Shown here one piece after another: positions 51,501 to 56,940 of a stretch of DNA of 64,000 nt. How positions within the stretch are numbered: the first letter of the stretch is position 1; each line of letters starts with the position of its first letter. Made by a program: the position numbers and the translations under genes. The notes below the pieces were generated by a model. That model saw only the letters and a list, made by a program, of their open reading frames with translations, was not told where the DNA came from and did not search any database. Source of the DNA: Hyposmocoma kahamanoa (taxonomy: Eukaryota > Arthropoda > Insecta > Lepidoptera > Cosmopterigidae); the NCBI RefSeq assembly GCF_003589595.1, contig NW_020654810.1, positions 18,431,238-18,495,237 of the forward strand, in the 5' to 3' direction.

Positions 51501-53529
51501 CAATTTCAACAGCAATATTATTGGCTTCAACAATGAGCTGGTACTCAGGGTCTGTTTCCATCAACCCAGTAACTTCTATTTTATTACGACTACCTCCTAT
51601 GTTGCGCTCTATCTCAGATATCACCTGAAAAAGAAGTTACCACTTAAACCTTGTGCTTAATGGAAACTGTTCCTGCAGTAAAGTATATGCAACACAACCC
51701 AGTTTTATAGTATTGAAATTGTTTAATGATATTTCAGCCATGCTTCATTAGGGTAAGTTCTGATATGTCGAACACATTAACTAATTTTAACTATCTTTAA
51801 AAGAGAATTTGGTGCTCTATTTTTTGCTAATTAAAACGGCCTATTCCACTAGTCCCTACCAGCTGGCCCTCCTGGTGGGGACAAGTGCACTTTATTTGCC
51901 ACTCTTCCCTACTACAGCATCACTGGTTGGGATATGTGGAATTTCATTTCCACTTATCCCTACCCAACCATTTCTATTAATAAGTATGTCAAGAATAAAA
52001 CTATATCAATGAAAAGTATAACAATTTATTTTAGAACATGGTATTTATTATCAGCTAAGGGCCTTCAAATTAGACGCTGACAGAAGCACTGCAGTGGAGC
52101 GTCTGAAATTACTATTGAAATTTTATAGAATATCTAGTCTGCAAATGTTGCATGTATGTGGCACTGCTGCTGCACTGCTAAATATTTTATGATAATTTGT
52201 AGTGACGCAGCTGCAGTGCCACAGTGGCGTCACCGCAGCGCTTGTGTGAGCGTCAAATTTCAAGGCGCCTGAATAGTATTGTTTAGATTCGTGCAGTATA
52301 TTGATAAATGGTGGTTTAAGGGTGATGACTGTCATTGTTGTTGTTCGCCTCATTGCTAGATATATTTAAAAAAATTAACTACTATTAAACAATAATTTAA
52401 TGTAATTTTTACAAAAATAGATCAACATTAATGGCCCCGTTCATCAGCTGCATTCACAGACTACTTAGTGTGGTTGCATTTAAAATAAATGATTTACACA
52501 TGTGTTGTTTTTCAATTTCTTTCTGCTTAGGAAAAGACAAAGGTTTCAAACCATACAGTCAAGTCTTGCAAAATTTTTCTTTTGTGGTTTTTGGTAAGTA
52601 GGCATCTTCAGTTATTATTATTATTCTTCTTAATGACGGCCACGAAACTTGAGCCAGTGTCAGTATTATTATAAAAATTATACATTTGAAATGGCAAAGT
52701 CGCCAAAAGTCTTTAGGTTCATATTGACTGTTACATGTTTCTTCACTATTTTATCGTGACTCAGTCAGAGATCTTATTATACCCACCAACTACAATTATC
52801 TATCAAAAAGATATTACTGTGAATATTTAATTACATATTTTTGTCGAAACTGTACTGTACACATCAAGAGATTTTATTGATTTTATTATATTATGGAAAT
52901 AAAATTCCACTTACCCCAACCAGTGATGGCGTGGTCGAGAAGAGTGGAAAAAAAAGTGCACTTGTCCCCGCCAGGGGGGACAGCTGGTAGAGACTAGTGG
53001 AATAAACCTTTAAAAGGGATATTTGACCATTTGTCACTTAACCGCGTTTTAGTCAGTGGACGGCAGTGTCTCATCCTAAATGTTACATAAATGTTCCCAG
53101 TAGCAGTTACTGTTCTGAATATTAACATTTCGATTGCCCCATTTTTATAGTAATTCCATTTTAATTATTTTACTCCGCACGATAAAGATGAAAATATTTA
53201 AGTGTTATAGACTAATAATAATATAGAAGATTACGTTATTTAAAGAGTTCTTTATGTTTAAATCGTCAATATGAGCACATAACCTCCAAATGTATGAATG
53301 GTGAAAAAAGTATAAAATATAACCTTACCCGTCCTAGGCGTTCAGAATACCTCAATTTAGCTAGTTCTCTAATAGAGACGTTTTTAATTTCTTCTTCTTT
53401 AGGTATTACAGGGTACGGAACAGCAAATTCATGAGATGAATCGTTTGAAGTTTTACTTTCGATGGCAGCTTCCAATTCTCCATCGTCATTTTCTTCCAAG
53501 TCGGCGAGCAATTCGTCGGCTAAAGACAT
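21429..53529 (-). CDS. Prp31: Pre-mRNA-processing factor 31 (U4/U6 snRNP protein), complete nine-exon gene
   Basis: Spliced CDS on the minus strand: 53529-53329, 51624-51489, 51293-51089, 50831-50689, 49900-49716, 48385-48245, 46126-45977, 38169-37942, 21539-21429. The exons total 1500 nt (499 aa plus stop), and every junction has a GT donor and AG acceptor in a compatible phase. The family protein is nuclear, binds the 15.5K-U4 snRNA complex and bridges U4/U6 to U5 in the tri-snRNP. What is visible: an MSLADELL start and acidic N-terminus; a NOSIC-like helical region around residues 97-150 (RDKYQKRFPELDS, YIRTVKELGN); a Nop domain around 220-338 (ASTAAKILGVAGG, ALPHTGFIY); a basic SRKKRGGKRVRK stretch near 355-366 that fits the known nuclear signal; and a conserved C-terminal tail (GTASSVAFTPLQ, GLEIVNPQAAE). 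The length equals human PRPF31 from memory. The long introns 7 and 8 are packed with mobile elements. Identification is by recognised family motifs, with no search run. Confidence 0.96.
22600..22682 (-). repeat. Short fragment of the AACCGACTTC-family repeat
   Basis: Only the terminal third remains: TAATCGCGTAACATAAACAC through AAAAAGTCGGTTAAAAAG. Confidence 0.6.
23765..24003 (+). repeat. Dispersed AACCGACTTC-family repeat
   Basis: Contains TTCAAAAAAGGAGGAGG, ACGCGATTACTCCGGCTATT and GGATGAATCTGGTTTCGCGC. It abuts the foldback element at 24037. Confidence 0.65.
24037..24234. mobile_element. Nearly perfect foldback element with 12-bp direct repeats
   Basis: The arms run from AGGAAATGAAACTATTTTTC to a centre at about 24155 and back in reverse complement. 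TATTTTTGTTAT flanks it at 24025-24036 and 24234-24245. No coding capacity beyond incidental frames. Confidence 0.78.
24600..24680 (-). repeat. GTGAAAGAGTT-family repeat, short 3' fragment
   Basis: Only TCAAGTAACGGAATGAACAA, GTGCGCCTGGTGGCAAGCGA and CGCCTGTCTATAGCAG are recognisable. Confidence 0.45.
25060..25205 (-). repeat. GTGAAAGAGTT-family repeat, middle fragment
   Basis: CACTGCCACTGTGCCCGTCA, AAAGTTGACAAGTCCCATGT and CTTCAAAACCGGAACGCAG. Directly precedes the mariner at 25211. Confidence 0.55.
25211..26351 (+). mobile_element. Degenerate mariner-family transposon
   Basis: About 1.14 kb. The two ends are imperfect inverted repeats: a CACTATAA.TTTCCGGAA core at 25220-25238 reappears in reverse complement at 26320-26338. 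TA dinucleotides occur at both outer edges, as expected for mariner target duplication. It contains a broken transposase frame and sits in Prp31 intron 8 in the opposite orientation to the gene. Confidence 0.8.
25384..26224 (+). pseudogene. Mariner transposase pseudogene
   Basis: Two separated readable blocks. The first, from 25384 (MDLTLENFRS, then AFGDEAPCKMTIYSWFAELN), is the N-terminal helix-turn-helix region. The second, 25793-26224, is the catalytic C-terminal half with HHDNASSHTARQTNEF and YSLDLASCDFYLFPKIK. The two Asp residues (HHDN and ASCD) are 34 residues apart, the mariner D34D spacing. Between the blocks there are stop codons and frameshifts (about 25565-25790), and the first catalytic Asp region is disrupted, so no active enzyme is expected. 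Family identity rests on these motifs. Confidence 0.85.
26331..26624 (-). CDS. Unidentified 97-codon open frame next to the mariner
   Basis: It reads FEFRGVSISAQMQKALLLNR, then ESLVRRFLTPADHVIAEEYR, a well-balanced coding-like composition. The end overlaps the mariner right border. I do not recognise the family; a fragment of a transposable-element ORF is the most likely explanation in this setting. Confidence 0.25.
   Translation of the reverse strand: MFAKGLIPARLAYNSSQFEFRGVSISAQMQKALLLNRESLVRRFLTPADHVIAEEYRLSHLKFNIYRFGHRGDSLKYSNNYRVVCRCVLFRYTWCTL
27355..27655 (+). repeat. Dispersed SINE/LINE-tail repeat (GTGAAAGAGTTTGTCC family), full copy
   Basis: Reads GTAGAGCTCCTTGTGAAAGA, GGTGCTGGTGAAATTACAGG, GCGATTTAAAGCTCTG and CATCAGGCGCACGACTT, ending CGTCCCGTCACTCGATATTA plus a short A-rich tail. 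Nine copies in the window end at the same place, which suggests 3'-anchored retroposition. The parent element is not identified. Confidence 0.7.
29179..29595 (+). mobile_element. GC-moderate retroposon related to 18679-19348
   Basis: The right half resembles the 19170-19300 part of the other element (GCGAAAGCGCCCCCGTGACT, AGTGAGAAGAGGGAGCACCG). It ends in a short A run. GTACCGGATG (29169) and GTACCGTATG (29596) flank it, a likely 10-bp target duplication with one mismatch. In Prp31 intron 8. Confidence 0.6.
29927..30109. mobile_element. MITE of the TTCAAATTAGAC family
   Basis: About 183 bp. The ends are CCTTCAAATTAGACA and the reverse complement TGTCTAATTTGAAAG. An inner inverted pair GCAGTGGCGCCA / TGGCGCCACTGCAACACT makes it nearly palindromic. 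Non-coding. Confidence 0.7.
31201..31408 (-). mobile_element. tRNA-derived SINE, family 1
   Basis: Reverse-orientation copy of the family at 20534. It shows GCCTCCGTGGCCGAACGGTTA at its head, the same B-box and the same GTGTGTGCGTTATTAT tail. In Prp31 intron 8. Confidence 0.85.
31722..31970 (+). repeat. Dispersed AACCGACTTCAAAAAAAGG repeat, full copy
   Basis: Starts AACCGACTTCAAAAAAAGG and ends GAACTTTTGAGGTCGGTTTT, so the ends form a short inverted pair. The middle carries GTTACGCGATAACTC, TTTTGATGATTCTTC and AGGGGATGAATCCGGTTTCG, shared by all copies. A non-coding MITE-like family. Confidence 0.7.
33615..33808. mobile_element. Nested foldback with about 40-bp ends
   Basis: CTACTGACCTAGGAAGTCGA at 33621 and TCGACTTCCTAGGTCAGTAG at 33782 are exact inverted partners, extending over AGTTG.ATTTTAAA. 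A G-rich stretch (GGGGGTGGGGGGAG) lies inside. Inserted in the larger inverted-repeat element. Confidence 0.7.
33935..34085 (+). repeat. LINE-like 3' tail ending in ATTTC units
   Basis: CTTGTACACGTCCGATGAC, AGCAACATTTTGCATGCCTA and CACCATGTTTTAAGCAAATA end in (ATTTC)n. From memory this resembles a LINE 3' UTR common in Lepidoptera. It lies within the inverted-repeat structure at 33499-34235. Confidence 0.5.
34258..34460 (+). mobile_element. SINE family 2, diverged copy
   Basis: Has GACAACCTCAGTGGCTCACC, GGGTTCGATTCTCGG, CTAAATTGGTCTGG and a late GGCGTGGTTTGACACATA. An internal stretch differs from other copies. Confidence 0.6.
35110..35340 (+). mobile_element. SINE family 2, partial copy
   Basis: The B-box region CGGGTTCGATTCCTAGCAGG, AATGCCCCGGATT and GTTGCTTTGGTAC, ending in TTATTATTATT. 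The head is poorly conserved. Confidence 0.55.
37073..37360 (+). repeat. Lepidopteran-type dispersed repeat (CCCACTGTTGGGCACGGG family)
   Basis: Contains ATCATCATCAATCC, CGGCCCACTGTTGGGCACGG, GGTTTCATCACGATGTTTTA and a tRNA-like GGATCCGAACTCACGGCC end. From memory it is close to a repeat widespread in moths and butterflies. Related reverse fragments are at 80-275, 3420-3575 and 13485-13590. Confidence 0.65.
37942..38169 (-). CDS. Prp31: Prp31 exon 8 (residues 388-463)
   Basis: The acceptor is CTTCCCAG. The exon reads IEDDAYQEDLGYTRGTIG, then GRVRLPQIDEKTK, RISKTLQKNLQKQ and GTASSVAFTPLQ. It has 76 codons, phase 0, and a GTGAGA donor. It is separated from exon 9 by a 16.4-kb intron. Confidence 0.95.
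39279..39302. repeat. Perfect 24-nt palindrome
   Basis: Centred on CTGCAG with 12-base arms (CACTGTTGCCTG and its complement). It can form a hairpin in RNA or a cruciform. In Prp31 intron 7, with a CACTCACTCG-like GC-rich patch around it. Confidence 0.6.
39505..39580 (+). mobile_element. tRNA-like SINE head, family 3
   Basis: TGTAGCTCAGACTGTAAGAG is an A-box-like segment followed by GCGGTAGCCTCAGTGAGGCA; the B-box is degraded (TGTTTCGGGACC). Related to the copies at 5158, 44797 and 46925. Confidence 0.5.
39681..40079. mobile_element. MITE of the TTCAAATTAG family, longer form
   Basis: About 400 bp with ends GCGCGTTCAAATTAGCCGCT and the reverse complement AGCGGTTAATTTGAACGCGC. CCTTA is adjacent at both sides and may be a target duplication. 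A 104-codon plus-strand frame inside has no recognised domain and is probably incidental. Confidence 0.7.
40935..41120 (+). mobile_element. tRNA-derived SINE, family 2
   Basis: Begins ACGACCTCGGTGGCCAAACG. Contains AATGCCCCAGAGTGTATTGC, GCTCTGGTACTCATAGTAC and a (TTA)n tail. Lies in Prp31 intron 7. Confidence 0.75.
44280..44430 (-). mobile_element. SINE family 2, partial minus-strand copy
   Basis: On the minus strand it shows a B-box GGGTTCGATTCCCGATA and CTAAATTGGTTCTGG-like body pieces (plus-strand CCAGAACCAATACAGG). The tail half is missing. Confidence 0.55.
44517..45178 (+). repeat. Long composite repeat block, copy 2
   Basis: Inverted partner of 4856-5525. It includes the tRNA-like core TGTAGCTCAGTTAGTAAGAG at about 44800 and GGTTCTAATCCAGTCGGATC. 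Joined to the MITE at 45179 in the same order as in copy 1, so the duplicated unit is about 1.15 kb. Confidence 0.8.
45179..45673. mobile_element. MITE, same family as 4334-4855, inverted
   Basis: Lies in reverse orientation to the first copy. The right end is intact, and the left end has lost about 10 bases inside the terminal repeat (CCACGAAATG instead of CCAGAAATAG...). In Prp31 intron 7. Confidence 0.82.
45977..46126 (-). CDS. Prp31: Prp31 exon 7 (residues 338-387, basic nuclear-signal region)
   Basis: The acceptor is TTCGCTTCAG. The exon starts EPPPVKFVKPLP and carries the basic run SRKKRGGKRVRKMKER, then TEFRKNANRLNF. It has 50 codons, phase 0 at both ends, and a GTGAGT donor. The basic run corresponds to the nuclear localisation signal known in the human protein. 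Confidence 0.95.
46127..48244 (-). other. Prp31 intron 6 (2.1 kb)
   Basis: A GT/AG intron. It contains a SINE with inverted flanks at 46925-47120; otherwise AT-rich with no recognised feature in 46130-46920 and 47125-48240. Confidence 0.8.
46925..47120 (-). mobile_element. tRNA-like SINE, family 3, with inverted flanks
   Basis: On the minus strand it contains TAGCTCAGTTGGTAAGAGTA and a GAGTTCAAGTCCCATC B-box, which is close to a real tRNA core. The flanks GATCGAACACATAGAAAAA (left) and TTTTTCTATGTATTCGATC (right) are an inverted pair. No closing acceptor stem was found, so it is treated as a repeat. Confidence 0.6.
48245..48385 (-). CDS. Prp31: Prp31 exon 6 (residues 291-337, end of Nop domain)
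   Basis: The acceptor is ACTGTTCAG. The exon reads ELRYKAAKLVSTKLTLAARV, then DACHDSTDGHIG and a charged helix ending KKLDKLQ. It is in phase 0 at both ends (47 codons). The donor is GTATTC. Confidence 0.95.
48840..49602 (-). mobile_element. Internally deleted mariner-like element in Prp31 intron 5
   Basis: A 763-bp element with inverted ends of roughly 30 bp (GAGGTGTGTTCAGAAAATA at 48841, and its reverse complement ending at 49601). It is flanked by TA at 48838-48839 and 49603-49604. It carries only the C-terminal half of a transposase on the minus strand. A full mariner is about 1.3 kb, so about half is missing. Confidence 0.85.
48964..49287 (-). pseudogene. Mariner transposase C-terminal fragment with mutated catalytic site
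   Basis: The frame contains HHYNAPAHTS where mariners have HHDNAPSH, so the second catalytic Asp is Tyr. It also contains YSPGKVPCDFFLFPKIK where YSPDLAPCDF is usual, so the last Asp remains 34 residues downstream. The first Asp region and the DNA-binding half are absent. It is catalytically dead by these changes. Confidence 0.82.
49716..49900 (-). CDS. Prp31: Prp31 exon 5 (residues 229-290, Nop domain core)
   Basis: The acceptor is ACATTTCAG. The exon reads GASTAAKILGVAGGLSKLSK, then PACNV and KKTLSGFSQ, then ALPHTGFIYFSQIVQ. It ends in phase 0 with CCT before GTAAGT. This is the most conserved part of the Nop domain, the RNA/15.5K-binding surface in the family. Confidence 0.96.
50034..50245 (+). 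mobile_element. tRNA-derived SINE, family 2, in Prp31 intron 4
   Basis: Contains CCTCGGTGGCTTAACGG, the B-box GGGTTCGATTGCC, CTAAATTGGTTCTGATCTGC and GCTCTGGTACTCAGAGAGAT, and ends in a (TTA)n tail. It makes up about a quarter of the 788-bp intron. Confidence 0.75.
50689..50831 (-). CDS. Prp31: Prp31 exon 4 (residues 181-229)
   Basis: The acceptor is CTTTTGTAG. The exon reads KFLTDNELAEINEACDMAAE then YEYVESRMTFIAPNITAIV. It encodes the long helix leading into the Nop domain. It ends in phase 1 before GTAAGT and carries the family signature YVESRM.FIAPN. Confidence 0.95.
51089..51293 (-). CDS. Prp31: Prp31 exon 3 (residues 113-181, NOSIC region)
   Basis: The acceptor is TTTTGCAG. The exon reads IIHRFVRDKYQKRFPELDS, then YIRTVKELGNDLDK and IMIVSVTASTTQG, all strongly conserved in Prp31. 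It ends with two bases (phase 2) before a GTTAGT donor, which is weaker than a consensus GTAAGT. Confidence 0.95.
51489..51624 (-). CDS. Prp31: Prp31 exon 2 (residues 68-113)
   Basis: Begins after TTTTTCAG and reads VISEIERNIGG through LIVEANNIAVEIDGEI. It ends with one base (phase 1) before GTAGGT. This fits the helical segment before the NOSIC region. It joins exon 3 to make GEI-A-IIHRFVRDKY. Confidence 0.94.
51694..51834 (+). repeat. Repeat split by the TTAA MITE, left part
   Basis: AGTATTGAAATTGTTTAATG and GATATGTCG followed by GGTGCTCT match 55271-55410 in order. The repeat resumes after the MITE at 53010. Confidence 0.65.
51835..53009. mobile_element. TTAA-flanked MITE with about 135-bp inverted ends, in Prp31 intron 1
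   Basis: Left-end landmarks CTATTCCACTAGT, GGGGACAAGTGCACTTT and CATCACTGGTTGGG recur in reverse complement at the right end (about 52895-53005). TTAA lies immediately outside both ends (51831-51834 and 53010-53013). There is no transposase; another small inverted-repeat element is nested inside. TTAA duplication is typical of piggyBac-type insertion, although the ends do not show the usual piggyBac CCYT start. It interrupts an older repeat. Confidence 0.8.
52058..52269. mobile_element. Nested MITE (CTTCAAATTAGACGC family) inside the TTAA element
   Basis: About 212 bp with imperfect inverted ends: GGGCCTTCAAATTAGACGCT on the left, and AAATTTCAAGGCGCC closing the right. The inner sequence is also partly palindromic (GCAGTGGCGTCACC-type). 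Related copies sit at 29927-30109 and 39681-40079. Confidence 0.65.
53010..53085 (+). repeat. Repeat split by the TTAA MITE, right part
   Basis: GATATTTGACCATTTGTCAC then CGTTTTAGTCAGTGG matches GATATTTGACTAGG... and CATTTTAGTTAGTGG at 55425-55470. Together with 51694-51834 it reconstitutes the layout of the uninterrupted copy. Confidence 0.65.
53329..53529 (-). CDS. Prp31: Prp31 exon 1 (residues 1-67)
   Basis: The start is the ATG at 53529, which gives MSLADELLADLEE, the conserved beginning of Prp31. The open frame continues upstream to 53601, but that extension is hydrophobic and unlike the family, so it is probably 5' UTR. The exon is acidic, ends with LRYSERLGR in phase 0 and is followed by a GTAAGG donor. 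Confidence 0.95.
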
Positions 53530-54142
53530 TTTGTAAAACAATACAAAACAAACAATTACACAAGTTCCGCAAGTTCGTGAAACTTTAAGCAATGTACACA
53601 CACAACTTTTGTTTCGAGCACAGACTAACTACCAAAGAGAATTTAAGCACTACGTTCAAGATCAACAATATTATATTATCTCAAGTACATATGTATTTTA
53701 TTATTTATTTGTTGGGCATTGGTTTTTTTTTTTTTTTATTAAGGCTTTGGCAAAGCCATCAGCCTAAACATGAAGTTTAATTATGTTTCTGTAAATATGG
53801 CCGCCACAAAGAGGATAGGCGTGCTTGGATTGACTCAGGATTCCTTAAAACGGGCCGATAAGGGTATTTTAGTTCGAGATTCGAGAGTATAATTTCGCGT
53901 TTTAATCTTCGATTACGGCACAATAGCACTATCCTATGCCACTTTAAACTAGATTTCACAAAATAATTAAAAGTCAAAATAAAAACGTCACTTTCCCTCC
54001 AAAAGGTCCAGAGCGAATCCTCCATTGACTTACAATTTATTTGTAAGTCAATCAATGAAATCAATGGAATCCTTTCAAGTATGTGGTATCATCCAGTGTT
54101 GCCAGACTTTTGCGAAGTTAATTCGCCAATTTATGTGTGTTA

Positions 54143-54770
54143 AGTAGCCGATATTCGATATTCCATAAAATCCCTAAAAATAAAGGAAACCAATTCTACA
54201 ATATCTGTTTGTTGTCAGATATTGGGGAATATGAACTCTCTTATTTCCCCAATTTTCCACACGTAGAAATAATCAAACCCCCAAATGAGTTATTTTGCAA
54301 CACCATTCTACACAAAATCCCCAATCAAATTTGTAATTCCCCTGACATTTTATTAAGTAGCTTATAATCGCCTTTTACTATTTCAAACCTTCGTTATGTT
54401 GACTTATATGCTGCGGAAGCTGATAATTTTAAATATTGCGAAGACTTAGCTTCATTTTTACTTGGAAAAAAATATTCCATACCGGAAATGCCTCTTGCAC
54501 AGAAAAATAATTCAGTAGATAAACCGCATACTTTTTGGTCGGCACAGTCTATTCAGACAGGCATCGATTCAAAGCTCGATAAAATCCGGTTACGTCAAAT
54601 TCTGGTATAGCGCCAAATAATACTTGTTATCGTTGTGGGGATACAGGACACAGGAGAAACACTTGTACTATCAAAGACAGTGTGCGATGCACCTCCTGCA
54701 ATAAGCTTGGTCATTTGGAAGCAGCCTGTAGATCTAAAGAAAGTCGCATTGTGTCAAAAACCGAAAAGTA
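54143..54770 (+). pseudogene. Broken retroelement gag/ORF1 remnant with two CCHC zinc knuckles
   Basis: The frame ending at 54770 contains two adjacent C-x2-C-x4-H-x4-C knuckles: CYRCGDTGHRRNTC, then CTSCNKLGHLEAAC. These are typical of the nucleic-acid-binding part of gag in LTR retroelements, or ORF1 of some LINEs. Upstream coding-like pieces (54137-54367, 54395-54600) are in other frames and broken by stops and frameshifts. No protease, reverse transcriptase or integrase was seen nearby. It is a dead fragment. Confidence 0.7.
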
Positions 54771-55270
54771 AGTCGAGGTGAAAATGATTAATCAGTCTAA
54801 GTCTATGTAAAATCTAAAGCGATACACCACTTTTGATCTAAAATAAGAGATATTAGTTTAAGCTGTATGGTGATACACAACAGGTTGACAGGAGACATGT
54901 AGTTCAAACCACACACCTACAACAAGTAGAGCAATTGTTGAGTCAACGTGCGTCTAAATTAGTGTTTATCGCATGAGTGAAATGGATGGACACTGATGTC
55001 GTTATACACTTTGTTGTTAAGGGAGTATTGTTATGTTGGTTTTCAGCTCTTGTACCTGACTTGAACGTAGCTCGAGGACGAGCACGTGAGCAGGACGGCT
55101 GGGTGTTGTCGCCGCGCTGACGTGTGATTGGTCGAGAGCAAAAATTAACACTTGAGCGGGAATTATTGTCAATGGTTGTGTTGTTACCGCGCTGAAGTAT
55201 GATTGGATGAGAGCAAAATACACACGGGAGCGGGAATAATTCTTATTGGATCTCAATGTATAAAAAATTA

Positions 55271-55490
55271 TAACCCGGTTTTAGAATATTGAAATTATTT
55301 AATGATATTTATTTTAGCTCTGTATCTTTGCGATGAGCGAAACTCACCATGAGATATGTCGGACCTAACTTTATCTGTTTTTAAAGTGAGAGCTTTGGAC
55401 TCTGTCTTGTGCTCTCTAAAGCCGATATTTGACTAGGTACTTGTCATTTAGCCGCATTTTAGTTAGTGGGCAGATATATGCTCCAAAATC
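55271..55490 (+). repeat. Uninterrupted relative of the intron-1 repeat, possible LTR-element piece
   Basis: Matches both parts of the repeat in Prp31 intron 1 with no MITE between them. It lies about 500 bases downstream of a CCHC zinc-knuckle remnant, so it may belong to the same LTR retroelement, but no clean paired LTRs were seen. Confidence 0.5.
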
Positions 55491-56197
55491 TCATTGAAAA
55501 AACGTATACGTTTTAACTAAGGTTTAAACAACAATTAGTTAAAGGAAATCGTGCTACCATGAGACTTAGCTCTAAGGTTAATATTATGGATATATTCTTT
55601 TTTAACGAAATTATGCATATTTTTACGCGCATACAAAATATTTGAGTAAATATGTTGTGATGCCACAGTCATGATACCAGTCTTCTTAAACTTTTGTCTG
55701 AAAGTTTGTCATAAACGAGAGAACGAATCGTTTTTACAACGCAAATATGGTTCGTATATCTACCGCTTTACCTCATGTGATGTACAACCATGGACTTTTG
55801 AAGGGAATTTCTTTTTTATGAAAAAGTTATAATTATTTAACTATCAGTTAAAACAATACCTAAAAGTTAAACACAATATTGTGCATTTTAGAAGCAAACA
55901 AACTTAACGCGTTAAGCCATTAAGTTAACCAACATATAAGTTCAACTTGAGAGAGTTTCGACACCTCCCCCTCCCTCCAACAGTCCACTTGCTTGCCTTC
56001 ACCTACATTGCAGTGAACCGCCCACACTACCTGTTCTAGTCGGTTTGGGGTTTAGAAGAGGACTCAAAAAAAATAAAACTCATTTCGTTGCAAAAAAGAT
56101 TAGATAAAAAAAAAAATAAGTAACGATTGAATTACCTCTCTTGAAAATTTTATTAGTTCTCTTAATATTGTTTGATCGTATAATTTTTGGTATAACT

Positions 56198-56410
56198 GCC
56201 TCCGTGGCCAAACGGTTACCATGCCGGACTGCCATGCAGAGGTCCCAGGTTCGATTCCCGGGCCGGGAGAAATAGTAGTATGGCCTACAATTATTTGTCT
56301 CGTGATTTTGGGTGTAATTTGTGGTTGTCTATGTGTGTGTCCATGGCACCCGCGAAACAGGGTTTCCCTAGTGCGGGGCTATGTTGAGTGTGTGCGTTAT
56401 TTATTTTTAT
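56198..56410 (+). mobile_element. tRNA-derived SINE, family 1
   Basis: A copy with TCCGTGGCCAAACGGTTACC, the B-box GGTTCGATTCC and the body CATGGCACCCGCGAAACAGG, between Prp31 and Ntf-2. Confidence 0.85.
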
Positions 56411-56459
56411 TTGGAATCTGTTTAAAAATGTAACTATGAAAATATGAATCTTGAGGTTG

Positions 56460-56940
56460 GAAATCTATAGGATTTATATTTCAAAATAAGGGCCATACAT
56501 TACTGGTAACAAATTAGCGATACAGCCCTTACAAATATCAACTCTCGTTTGCACTGAAATATAGACAGGCCAACTACTGACCTGTGTGTACGTCTCCGTA
56601 TATTCCAAAAAATATTCTGTATTTATTGTAATAAAGATAATATCTCTAACAATGCCGTGCTATTCTATTCGGTGTTGTAGGAAAAACAGCAAAACATCTA
56701 ATTACAAAACAAACTGAATCACATTTCATCGGTAATTAAATATTAAATTATGTAATTTTGCAATTTAGCAAAGCTCAAGTTAACTGGTCATTTGAAGTGA
56801 AACAGTTGACGACACCCGTCAATTGTTTCGAACTCGGGCTAGCCAATCGGAGCGCAGTTGTCACAGTAATAATGTGGCAGAATTGTTTTCAAACAAATTA
56901 AATAACATTTCGTCTCTATTTCTGGTTATATACTCGATGT
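56460..56940. mobile_element. MITE, same family as 4334-4855, one end eroded
   Basis: The right terminal repeat is present (TCTCTATTTCTGGTTATATA up to 56940). The left end is not recognisable. The interior (CGTATATTCCAAAAAATATTC, AGCCAATCGGAGCGCAG) aligns with the other two copies. Confidence 0.75.
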
